Shown: one piece after another, positions 21,881 through 31,329 of the stretch
Layout of the letters: the number at the start of each line of letters is the position of its first letter
Position numbering within the stretch: the stretch's first letter is position 1
Assembly: GCA_964017235.1 (NCBI GenBank)
Contig: OZ024936.1
Location: forward strand, 50,953,028 to 51,017,027
DNA: 64,000 nt
Source of the DNA: Sabellastarte sp. h YS-2021
Taxonomy: Eukaryota; Annelida; Polychaeta; Sabellida; Sabellidae
Reading direction: 5' to 3'
Notes under the pieces: model-generated
The model's database searches: none
Seen by the model: the letters and a program-made list of their open reading frames with translations, nothing else
What the model was told of the DNA's origin: nothing
Translations under genes and position numbers: made by a program

Positions 21881-22950
21881 GCTTGCTTGGGATTGCTTTT
21901 AGTGATAATAGCTATATAACTGACTGAGTAATAGCTACTTAGCTACTTTGCCAAAAATGGCAAAACACAAATTTGCTTCCATCTCCTTAACCGTGCGAGA
22001 TAGAGCGATTTCATCAAAATTTTCAACCCACAGGGTATCTGAGCATCGTACTCTTGGCAATTTTTAAAAAATTTTCCCCTCCCCAAAAATGGCGGCCATT
22101 TTGAATTTTCGAATTTTTCCCAAAAATGGCAAAACACAAATTTGCTTCTATCTCCTTAACCGTGTGAGATAGAGCGATTTCGTCGAAATTTTCAACCCAC
22201 AGGGTATCTAAGGAATGTAATCTTTGCAATTTTCAAAAAATTTTCCCCTCCCCAAAAATGGTGGCCATTTTGAATTTTCGAATTTTTGCCAAAAATGGCA
22301 AAACACAAATTTGCTTCTATCTCCTTAACCGTGCGAGATAGTGCGATTTCGTCAAAAGTTTCAACCCATCGGGTATCTGAGCATCGTACTCTTGGCAATT
22401 TTTAAAAAAATTTTCCCCTCCCCAAAAATGGTGGCCGTTTTGAATTTTCGAATTTTTCCCAAAAATGGCAAAACAAAAATTTTCCCCTTCTCAAAAATGG
22501 CGGCCATTTTGAATTTTCGAATTTTTCCCAAAAATGGCAAAACACAAATTTGCTTCTATCTCCTTAACCGTGTGAGATAGAGCGATTTCGTCGAAATTTT
22601 CAACCCATATGGTATCTGAAAAATGTACTCTTGGCAATTTTCAAAAAATTTTATCCTCCCCAAAAATGGCGGCCATTTTGAATTTTCGAATTTTTGCCCA
22701 AAATGGAAAAACACAAATTTGCCTTAACCGTGCAAAATAGAGTTATTTCGCTGAAATTTTCGACCCATAGGGTATCTAAGAAATGTACTCTTGGCAATTT
22801 TCAAAACATTTTTCTCTTCCCAAAAATGGCGGCCATTTTGATTTTTCAAATTTTTGCCAAAAATAGAAAAACAGAAATTTGCTTCTGTCTTCTTAACCGT
22901 GCTAGATAGAGTGATTTCGTCGATTTTCGACCCAACCAACGCAAAAAGGC
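21881..22950. repeat. Satellite array with ATGGCGGCCAT palindrome
   Basis: About five to six units, mostly 169 bp, containing AAAATGGCGGCCATTTTG, CAAAACACAAATTTGC, CTCCTTAACCGTGCGAGATA and GGGTATCTGA. The same family recurs at 30050-30760, 48500-49420 and 49700-50560. Short frames across it are by-products. No gene. Confidence 0.82.
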
Positions 22951-23640
22951 ATGAAGCTGAAATAATTTACATGTACACTAATAAATATTTAAGCATCATT
23001 GATATATTTTACAAATGAAACAGGGTCTTGTAAGACTACTGTACAATTTTGGCAAAAGGTTCATGGGATGGACATTACACATGATAATGTGTGTTCTTCT
23101 ATGCTATCCTGTTTCTATTCATATGTCGCAGCTACTATCAACAGGGCATCCTATTTCTAGTTACTATTATAAAGACCGGCCTACCTGGTTGAAAGAAATA
23201 TTCCTTTATTTTTACCATGAATTTACAAACGAGAAATTCGAAACGACACTTCCGTTTTTCAGCGGGCGGTTATCGGATGTTTTACTCCTAGCTGATTCTA
23301 TGCGCACAGACGGGTTTTCATTCACTGCGCACTTCCGGTCTTTATAATATCATTTAATGTGTACAAAGGTATGTTAACCTGTAAGCAACAAAATTGTGTG
23401 GGTTTTCAAATAGGAGCTCAAATAGTATAATTAAATAAAAGACATAAACATTTGTCTTTGGACTTGTCATAATGAATTACTTCTCATGAAAAAAAACTAT
23501 TAATTAAGTACTAAGTACTTGATTAACAATTTTTTTTTCAAAACTGCTGATACAGTATTTGTGCAATCATTGAATGGACATTGTAAGAACACTGCAAGAT
23601 ACCGTTGGTTGGTTGTATAAAGGAAATAATTTCTGTATAG
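22951..23640. other. Intron between satellite and exon B
   Basis: Unique-looking sequence. A 110-codon frame at 23015-23347 has no recognisable domain or splice support and is not called. CAAAACTGCTGATACAG occurs once at 23539-23555, 85 bp before the acceptor. Confidence 0.5.
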
Positions 23641-23801
23641 CGTGGCTTACCAAGGACCAAGCTTTCCTCTGGGTCTACATACAAGGATGTTTTTACCTAC
23701 TCTAACTGACCAGACCACACCTGAGCAAAGGGACAAATGGGTGCCATTGGCAAAAAAATTTCAAATCCTTGGCACTTACGCACAAAGTGAAATGGGCCAT
23801 G
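23641..23801 (+). CDS. Acyl-CoA oxidase alternative exon B
   Basis: A 161-nt exon, acceptor TTTCTGTATAG, donor G|GTATGT, phases identical to exons A and A'. It encodes VAYQGPSFPLG ... MFLPTLTDQTTPEQRDKW and ends TYAQSEMGHG. Clearly more diverged from A than A' is, so an older duplicate. The residue before MF is Arg; the conserved Thr of AQTEMGHG is Ser. Open throughout. It starts without a Met and is short, so ORF finders miss it. Confidence 0.9.
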
Positions 23802-24000
23802 GTATGTTGTGATTTGAAACCCCTAAAATCAGTTAATTTGATTTTATGAAGTCACAATAATTTTCACGTGCCAAAAATTTGTATTTTATTTTTCTGATTG
23901 AATTAAACTAAAATTTACCCTGTCCTCCATTTTACACACCTTCCACAATCATTATGGTGTTTGTTATATTTTACTTTTCTTATTCAATTTAGGGCAGTCA

Positions 24001-24541
24001 GTAGAATAGTAATGCATTTGGTAAATACAATAGGAAAACTTCCCGAATGACATATACAGAAAAAATATATCACGAATGAAGATAACAATATTATACGAGT
24101 GCGTAGCACAAGTATTATATTGTTAATCTTCATGAGTGATATATTTTTTCTGTATATGTCTGATGAGGGTTGTTTTACTTTTATTATCCACCATTTTGTA
24201 TGATTTATGGGTTAAATAACACGAATCTTTAATGAGAGAATGTGAAAAACTATCAAAGACCAGTAGCAACAGTGAATATAAAAACTTCAATCTTTAGCTT
24301 GCAATATCTCAATTATTTCTGCATGGATTTTTATGTAATTCACACGAGTAGAAACACTGTAAGAACACCTTTCTAATGATATATTATACATATTTGTAAG
24401 TTACATACTTTCCAAAATATTGTTGAAAAACCGAAAGTTATTCCCACTCATTATCCATAGTACTGGGGAGCCGGTGTATACAAAAAAATACATCCCGGTC
24501 TGTATTTAGGGCAGATACTTCGCGTGGTGGATAATAAATAC
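24001..24541. repeat. Foldback repeat H, with 47-bp-arm hairpin
   Basis: An almost perfect inverted repeat at 24049-24160: arm GACATATACAGAAAAAATAT through 24095, 17-nt loop CGAGTGCGTAGCACAAG, matching arm 24113-24160. It is followed by TTATTATCCACCATTTTG (24180) whose inverted partner GGTGGATAATAAAT closes the element at about 24541. A diverged copy lies at 26205-26905. It sits between exons B and C. No ORF. Confidence 0.7.
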
Positions 24542-24883
24542 TATACTTTCAATATAATATTTTAATTGGACTAACAACAACATTTGAAACATGCACTAGG
24601 AATGAAAGGAACATGATATTAGTTTTGTACTTTCAGTTTTTAACATTAAACATAAACTTCAAAGATAATACTATCCTGACCAATCCCAACATATTCAATC
24701 AGTTTTATTTTTTTTTTTGCCTGTATATTTCAGTAGATTGATACGTTATGATGTACTTTATGTTAATTTGCAACTTTTCTAAAGAATCAAGTCATCGTTT
24801 CCACATTACCAGTTCTTTTTCTCAGAGAATTATACACCTCAGCTTCTAGTCATGTAAGTAATATTCTATCAAGAAATAGGAAT

Positions 24884-25155
24884 TTGTTACCTCTGCCAAG
24901 AGGTTATGTAATTAGGGTCGTACATTTGTCTGTTTGTTTGCAAAATAACTCTTACATGTTATAAACAGATTTTGATGAAATTTTCAGGACATGTTGACAA
25001 TGACATAAGGAACAGCTGATTAGATTCTTGTAGTGATCCGAATCACCGTCTGGATACAGGAAACTTTTAAAGGATTTTTTATCATTACACTTGTAACCAG
25101 TTTTCAATTTGGAGGTATTGGGCCTTGCAGAGCTTTGTGCTCTCTGAGTGCCCTT
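24884..25155 (+). mobile_element. Short Helentron-like element, family I (copy 1)
   Basis: 5' head is the palindrome ACCTCT-GCCA-AGAGGT (24889-24904). The 3' end near 25125-25155 has GCAGAG followed by a hairpin GTGCTC-TCT-GAGTGC and TT. Two other 3' ends of this family, at 53190-53232 and (reverse strand) 57121-57163, finish in the canonical CTAG|TT. About 270 bp, non-coding. Confidence 0.6.
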
Positions 25156-25296
25156 GTTCTGCTTACCAGGTACAATAGACCTTGTGCTTTGCAGAATCAC
25201 GATAGACTCTGTACAAGCAGAACCAGTGTACAATTTAGGTTACAGTGAAGCTTTTACCATACATATTGAAGCATAAAGCAAATTAAATGTTAATTA

Positions 25297-25525
25297 GAGT
25301 AAGAAATCTAAAATTCGCCAGGAATCTAAAATTCGCCACCTCTAAAACCTTAAGTTAGTTAATTTTATGAAGAAAATGATGTTTTGTCTGAAAATTGGCA
25401 TTTTTCAGTTCAAAAAGCCTTAACTTACTGTACATTCAACAAATCTCACCTCAATTCATTTATTTTATTAGTATTTCCACATGTGGTGAAGTTCAGATAT
25501 GTGGCGAATTTTAGATTTCCTACTC
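25297..25525 (+). mobile_element. TA-flanked MITE, copy 1
   Basis: Terminal inverted repeats GAGTAAGAAATCTAAAATTC at the left and GAATTTTAGATTTCCTACTC at the right, flanked by TA on both sides (25295-25296, 25526-25527). 229 bp, no ORF. A TA duplication suggests a Tc1/mariner-type source. A second copy, in opposite orientation, is at 59073-59297. An A-run (25561-25580) follows shortly after. Confidence 0.82.
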
Positions 25526-25580
25526 TAAACTATTCTGGGATAATGTCACCTGTCAGATTTTCAAAAAAAAAAAAAAAAAA

Positions 25581-26030
25581 AAGATTTGTATTTTAAGTAA
25601 TAGTAAAATCTAAATAAATGAAAAGTAAGTAGCAGGTTCCTAGAAGGAATTTTCCATTGAAGTTTACTGTGTCATGTGGAATTCTTGATTAATTTGAAAT
25701 ATTGGCCCCTTCAGATATCACTGAACAGTATTCAACCATACTAGCTTTTTGAAATACCTGATAATCAATGTTAACTAAGGTGGTCAGTTTTTTTCCCAGT
25801 CAGTTTTTTACATGGCAGCCTGTTCATGTGGTGGGCAGTTTTCAGGTATGGCATTTAACCATTATGTCATAATTCTTAGATTAAACCATACTTGCCACTT
25901 GACTGTTCTGCAAGTCTATTCGCTGTATGAATTCTCAAAACTGCTGATTTTCAGAAAGCAAAGGCGTAATTCTTGAATAAATAAAACTATTTTTGAAATT
26001 CAGATTTATTCTTTGTACATTTATGTTCAG
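25581..26030. other. Intron upstream of exon C
   Basis: AT-rich, with CAAAACTGCTGATTTTCAG at 25936-25954, a variant of the motif that precedes the other alternative exons. Acceptor TTATGTTCAG ends at 26030. Confidence 0.55.
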
Positions 26031-26188
26031 CTGCGCATTTTTGGGAAGTCGTCCTTTGGCAGTACAAAGCTATATGTTTGAACATGCAATGGAACATCAG
26101 ACCAGTAAAGAGCAGCGTGACAAGTGGTTACGCTTAACTAAAGAGTACACAATCATTGGTGGCTATGCTCAGACTGAAATGGGACATG
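26031..26188 (+). CDS. Acyl-CoA oxidase alternative exon C
   Basis: A 158-nt exon (one codon shorter than A/A'/B) with acceptor TTATGTTCAG and donor G|GTATAA. Reads CAFLGSRPLAVQSYMFEHAM ... KEQRDKWLRLTKEYTIIGGYAQTEMGHG. Phases match the other versions exactly. It is the most diverged of the four, with Tyr before MF and EHAMEHQ in place of LPTLANQ, so it probably is an ancient alternative with a different acyl-binding surface. The downstream donor is weaker (GTATAA). Confidence 0.88.
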
Positions 26189-26204
26189 GTATAAATATAT
26201 ACAT

Positions 26205-26905
26205 GTAATAGGAAATACTTCTTCAATGACAATTATCTCACAAATGAAGGTGACGGTGCGTAGCAATGAGCAATAGATCTACCTTGTTCATCTTCATGAG
26301 TGCGATTTTTTTTCTTATTTGTCCAATGAGGGATGTTTTACTATCCACCATTTTGTATGAATAAGAAAAATAGGTTTAAAAGCAAAAATTTTACCGTGAG
26401 ATTTCTGCACAGTTTTGAAATGGATTTTAATGCCACAAAGAGGAGCAGGAACTCTGTAAAATAACTTTCTTAATGATGTCTGAGGGGCTATGGTGGCGCA
26501 GTGGTAACACACTCGCCTCCCACTTCTGAGGTGTGCGGTTCAAACCCCGGACCTTGTGTGGGAAAGTTCAAATTTGGTAGTTGCTTACCGATGGTCAGCA
26601 GTTTACAGTACAGAACTTTAACCAACTGTATGTACTGGTTTCCTCTGTCCATAAAAGTACCTGTGTGATATGACTTGTACAGTGTTGAAAGCAACGTTAA
26701 AATCCAAATAATAAAATTTGCTTAATGATGTATATAGTATCCTTATAGTTTATATAATTAATGAAATATTAATAAAAATCAGCCCTTTTTGATGAATTTG
26801 TAACACTAATTATACATAGTAGGTGGTGCTGGGTAATATAGAAAAAATGACCCATTATGTATGTCCTGGTATTAAGGTCAGATATGGCTCATGGTGGATA
26901 ATAAA
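26205..26905. repeat. Foldback repeat H, diverged copy with SINE inside
   Basis: Shares with 24001-24541 the central GTGCGTAGCA (26249-26258), the following ATCTTCATGAGTG, the segment ATGAGGGATGTTTTACTATC and CCACCATTTTGTATGA, and the closing TGGTGGATAATAAAAT (26890-26905). Its hairpin arms have decayed. A SINE is inserted at 26480-26720. Confidence 0.65.
26480..26720 (+). mobile_element. tRNA-derived SINE, copy 1
   Basis: A tRNA-like head with box A TGGCGCAGTGG (about 26493) and box B GGTTCAAACCCC (about 26538-26549), a body containing TACTGGTTTCCTCTGTCCAT, and an A-rich tail AAATAATAAAA. Flanked by the 11-bp target duplication CTTAATGATGT (26469-26479, 26721-26731), the mark of LINE-driven insertion. 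RNA polymerase III transcription is expected from the boxes. Confidence 0.88.
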
Positions 26906-26979
26906 ATAATGTAGCTAATAGTGGTCTCGTAATGTGATAAATGTCAGCTAATTTTACCTCAAGATACAAATTTACAATC

Positions 26980-27060
26980 GACTTGGCATTAATGATTTGT
27001 TCAACAATACAGTAAAACCTCTGTTGTTAGAACTTCTGTTATCCAAAGTTTCAGTTTTAT
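26980..27060 (+). mobile_element. Possible pogo-like transposon remnant
   Basis: ACAGTAAAACCTCTGTTGTT then TTATCCAAAG resembles the tip found at 63889 (ACAGTAGAACCGCGATTATC). Split by the SINE at 27071. Short and eroded; low confidence. Confidence 0.3.
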
Positions 27061-27070
27061 GAACACATCT

Positions 27071-27303
27071 CTTAGGGACCACAGTGACGCAGTAGTAACA
27101 CACTAGCCTCCCACCTCTGAGGTCCACAGTTCCAACCCCGGACCCCATGTGGGAAAGTTGGTACTCGCTATCCAAAGGTCGGCAGTTTACAGTGCAGAAC
27201 CCTTGACCAACGGTGTGTACTGGTTTCCTCTGTCCATGAAACTACCATTTGTGATATGACCAACATAGTGTTGAAAGCGAGGTTAAAACCCAAATAAATA
27301 AAT
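27071..27303 (+). mobile_element. tRNA-derived SINE, copy 2
   Basis: Same family as 26480-26720, with mutated boxes (GTGACGCAGTAG; AGTTCCAACCCC), the TACTGGTTTCCTCTGTCCAT body and tail CCAAATAAATAAAT. Flanked by a perfect 12-bp duplication ATGAACACATCT (27059-27070, 27304-27315). Confidence 0.9.
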
Positions 27304-27315
27304 ATGAACACATCT

Positions 27316-28589
27316 TCACTGTATTTTCCATGAGCTCTTCTGTATTATTAACCATGTCTTGTGAGAACAAGATGGTCTTCCCAAAATGTTCAAACAGTCT
27401 CACGTTATGCTGTAATACAAGTTGGATACAAGTTCAGTTTATTTGGTTTGTTATCATTGAGAGTATCAGGGTATCTTCATTTTCATCGGTCGAAGGTCTA
27501 TAAATATATTTCACTGACAATCTTACAGTCTTGTGTACATACATTTATAACATGATTGTTTTGATTTCTTTTTAGTTGACAGATACATGCATTATAATTA
27601 CATGATTCAACCAAATTCAAACAATTCTTAATACTAATTTAATGACCATTTATGACTAATTAACGTACAGATACATGAGTGTATCATAAGTCTGTGATTC
27701 AACCAATTTAACCACTTCTTACAAATAAGTTATTTTTGTGTATATTGGTACAGGTAAATTAAATATTTTTTTACTAAATATTAATCTTAAAGTTTTAATG
27801 TATCAGTGAGATAATATATTAACCAATGTTATCAAATATATAATTTTTGTTATGAAATAGTATATTTCATTTAGAAAGAAAGTCTATTTATATTTTTGAG
27901 GTTTGTTTACATTGATTCATTTACAAATTTTAATAATATGTCTTTGTCTAGTGTGATTGACTGTTAAATAATTTAAAAATAGAATTTTCAGTCGTCATGC
28001 ATACAAACTAATTTATCATGTATTTTAGCCGTTTTTAAAAATTATTAACCAGTACATAGAATAGAAATGCAATGTATATTGTGACGATTGTATCAGTAAA
28101 TTCCTGTGTTTGCAAATTTTGTTCAGCCAGAAGTTATAATGCAGGTAATTTTAGTGCAACCAGTTTTAAAGTCCTGCCATCAGAAATGGCAACATCAGAA
28201 CTACATCTTTCTACATGTTGTAGTTTTTAGGAGGTCTTCGATGGCATGGTATTTCCAAGTTTGGTATGTAATCAGCACAGACTGTCTCTTGTGTGTAGGT
28301 TTTTGGCACTATCAGCAGTGCTGAGGACATGTCCCATTATGACCCTCTCTTTTGGACGGGATTTGAAACCGTAACTTTGGCATTGATTTTGAAGGTTTGG
28401 TTATATTATCTGTTGTGTCTTGCAGTTCAGCTGTGAAGCCAAATCTCAAGAGATCGAAGAAATATTTATACAAGAGTGTTAGTAAATGGTTATTTCCAAT
28501 GAAAAAGGCCCTGTGGGGAGATAATTAATTTATGGTAACTGAACTTGAAATATAGTAGAACTTGGAGAGATTTCCTTGTTATATGACAG
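27316..28589. other. Intron, no gene seen
   Basis: AT-rich sequence without recognised repeats or exons. Short frames here have no domain support. Confidence 0.5.
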
Positions 28590-28697
28590 GTACCCACTTA
28601 AGAGGTGTGGAGACCACAGCTACTTACGACCCCAGTACAGAAGAATTTGTTCTGCATTCCCCTACACTCACTTCCACAAAGTGGTGGCCTGGAGGAT
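28590..28697 (+). CDS. Acyl-CoA oxidase, first constitutive exon after the cassette
   Basis: 108 nt, acceptor TATGACAG, donor T|GTAAGT. Two bases complete the Gly begun by any of the four alternative exons, then [20 protein letters not shown] ... KWWPGG. This is the well-conserved beta-domain stretch of ACOX1 (the THLRG and KWWPGG motifs) that binds FAD. The exact phase match to all four cassettes is what makes them interchangeable. Confidence 0.95.
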
Positions 28698-29552
28698 GTA
28701 AGTACAGTTTTGCCTCGTTTCACAAATGGTCTTAGACTTAGCCAGTCGTAGGTTAAGCCACGGACATAAATCTTGGGCTGCCATGAGTAGTAAAGAGTCC
28801 CATTATCATGTCTTTGTTTGCAGAAGTTAAGCCACCTCCCAGGTGGACTTAACAACTTTAAATCCAAGACTTAACTGTAGCTTATATTTTGCTGCTTTGT
28901 AAAATCAACTAAGCCTGAGGCCCCCAGGTTAGCCTAAGTCCAAGATAAAAGTTATAGCTTTAAGTCCTCTAAACTAGTCTCCTTCTGGGTTTGACCATAT
29001 CACTGTATTTCCATCTGAGACGTGCCAAATTTAAGGCTGAGAACTAGGCATAAGCACTCTCTACACTCATCTCCAGAAAGAGGTAGTGAGGAGTATGCCT
29101 GTACAGTCATTAAATCCACTAGAATGTAGAATTATTTTATAAATTTTTCACAGTTGGTTAAATTTCACTACTGTTGTAACCCCAGCTTAAAATCTGCAAT
29201 TATGAGACATTCATGACAAATTTATGATTTTTGCGACAATTTTAGTTAATTATCCAGTCTTTTACAGAATTTAGGGAATTTTGCTTCCAGTTGGTTAATT
29301 TAACCTTCACCTTAATGTACTTTCATATTTTTTATTTACAATTTGTATATTTGAAGTATGTGAATGTGTTCCTTGCTGTCAAATATTGTATGTTTGAAAT
29401 GTATCTTTGAATTTTATATTTCTTGCATTAGAATGTTATATCTTTAAAATGTGTAAATGAAATGTGCTCTTTACTATAGAATGGTGTAATTGTTAGAAAT
29501 GTATATTTGAATTTACTTTAGAATCATGTAATGTTTGAAATGTCTTTCACAG

Positions 29553-29672
29553 TGGGCAAAACCTCCAACTATGTAGTTTTAATGGCCACATTGTACACCA
29601 AGGGCCAGAACTGTGGAATGCAGCCTTTTTTACTGCAGATCAGAGACCTGGAGACGCATGAGCCAATGCCTG
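29553..29672 (+). CDS. Acyl-CoA oxidase exon (GLGKTSNY)
   Basis: 120 nt, acceptor CTTTCACAG, donor G|GTTAGT. Together with the last T of the previous exon it gives L-GKTSNYVVLMATLYTKG, then PFLLQIRDLETHEPMPG. GKTSN and the REIGTHKPLPG-like end are typical of ACOX1. Open, no changes of note. Confidence 0.95.
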
Positions 29673-29688
29673 GTTAGTGTTAGTATTT

Positions 29689-30764
29689 AGCGTCCCACAA
29701 GGGACGCTTGTTTGTATTTAGGGGAGAGGGGAGAGAGAGTGGGTCTGCCGACTCCCGCATTTTCTATTGCTTATAGCTCGGCAACCACTGGGCAGATTCT
29801 TTTCAAATTTAGTACATGTATGCAATAGCCCTGGGAAAAATTCCTGAGTATGGTGGCATGACATTTCAACCAATCAGAGAAGTCACATGACCAAAGGTGT
29901 GCTTATCCGGATGATAACTTAAAACCTAGGCGCTTCACCTATTCACATGAAATTTGGCAAGTAGGTTCTTTATATAGATGTCTGGAAATTATTAACTTTT
30001 GGAAGTGATCCAATACAAAATGGCCAATTTATTAATGATTAACTAAACGGCACGATTTTTCTAAACGCTGAAAGTGAAAAATCTTTAATATGTCGGAAAC
30101 GGTGCGAGATAGAGAGATTTCGATGAAATTTTTTGTCCACAGGGTATCTTCATTCTTCACTGGTGACTTTTTGCAAAAATCGGTTTCCTGCCATTTATGG
30201 CGGCCATCTTGAATTTCTGTGTAAAATGCAAAAACGCATTTATCTTGGAAACGGTGTGAGATAGAGCGATTTTGACGATATTTTTGACCCTCTGGGTACC
30301 CGCTGGGTATCTGCAGAGGCTACTGGTGACTCTTCCCAAAAATCGTTTTCTGCCATTTTTGGAGGCCATCTTGAATTGCTACATAAAACACAAAATTGTA
30401 TTTATCTCGGAAATGGTGCAAAATAGAGTGATTTCGAGAAAATTTTTGACCCGAATGATAACTGCAGTCTACTGGCGACTCCTCCCAAAAATTGTTTTCC
30501 CGCCATTTTTGGCAGCCATCTTGAATCTCTTTGTAAAATGCAAAAACGTGTTTATCTTGGAAACTGTGTGAGATAGAGTGATTTTAACAAAATTTTTGAC
30601 CCGCAGGATATCTGCAGAGCCAACTGGTGACTTTTCCCAAAATCATTTTCTGCCAGTTTTGGTGGCCATCTTTAATTTCTTCGTAAAACGCAAAAACACA
30701 TTTATTCTCGGAAACGGTGCGAGATAAAGTGATTCGACAAAATTTTTGACCACCCTGAAGAATA
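29689..30764 (+). mobile_element. Helentron-like element, family D (copy 1) with 151-bp array
   Basis: 5' palindromic head AGCGTCCC-ACAA-GGGACGC (29689-29707) followed by TTGTTTGTAT, a leader, then about five units of 150-160 bp related to the satellite at 21930 (TTTATCTCGGAAACGGTGCG, AAATTTTTGACCCGCAGG, TTTTGGCGGCCATCTTGAAT). No matching 3' end: it is joined at about 30765 to a fragment of the B core. The second, complete member is 48200-51798. Confidence 0.65.
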
Positions 30765-31134
30765 AAATCTTGTCCAGGCTATATTTTGGAAACTCTAGTG
30801 TGTAGGAAGTTGATACTTGCTAGAGACATTGGTGGGACAGTGTAGATGTGCAACATCACAGTGTAACTTTATTGTCACCTATGACTTTGGCTCTGCCAGA
30901 ATTTTTGCTACTGCCATATTTGAAACATATTATTACATGTACTTTTACCTTATTGTACTGTCTTGACTGACAGCTATATTTCAGTTAATTAATTTAACAG
31001 CTTCATAACTTTCTACTTTACCAATTAATGCTGAAATTTTTTTAAATGAATTGTCTTGTTGTGACACTTTGTCTTTAAATATGTTACCTCTTGTAAATTT
31101 TATTTCTTCTGCACCTTTATATAACTTACACTGT
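30765..31134. repeat. B-core fragment and intron
   Basis: 30770-30870 is a single diverged B unit (TTGTCCAGGCTATATTTTGG, AGTGTGTAGGAAGTTGATAC); the rest is AT-rich sequence resembling the unique tail of family B. No gene. Confidence 0.5.
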
Positions 31135-31329
31135 AATTATCTCCCGCGGGAGGGAGATTATGAAATGATGCCTGTGTGTGCGTGCGTGCGTGCATGCGTG
31201 CGTGTGTGCGTTAGTTAGTCACGCAGATTTCTCCAAAACTACTACAGCTACAGATTTTTTGTAAATTAATTGTCCCAATGAATTTTCACGCCCTCGAAAA
31301 TTTTTTTGGTTTTATGGACTTAGGCCTAA

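Noticed and set aside
23015..23347. 110-codon ORF between satellite and exon B
   Set aside because: No recognisable family, no splice evidence, and composition like intron; could be chance.
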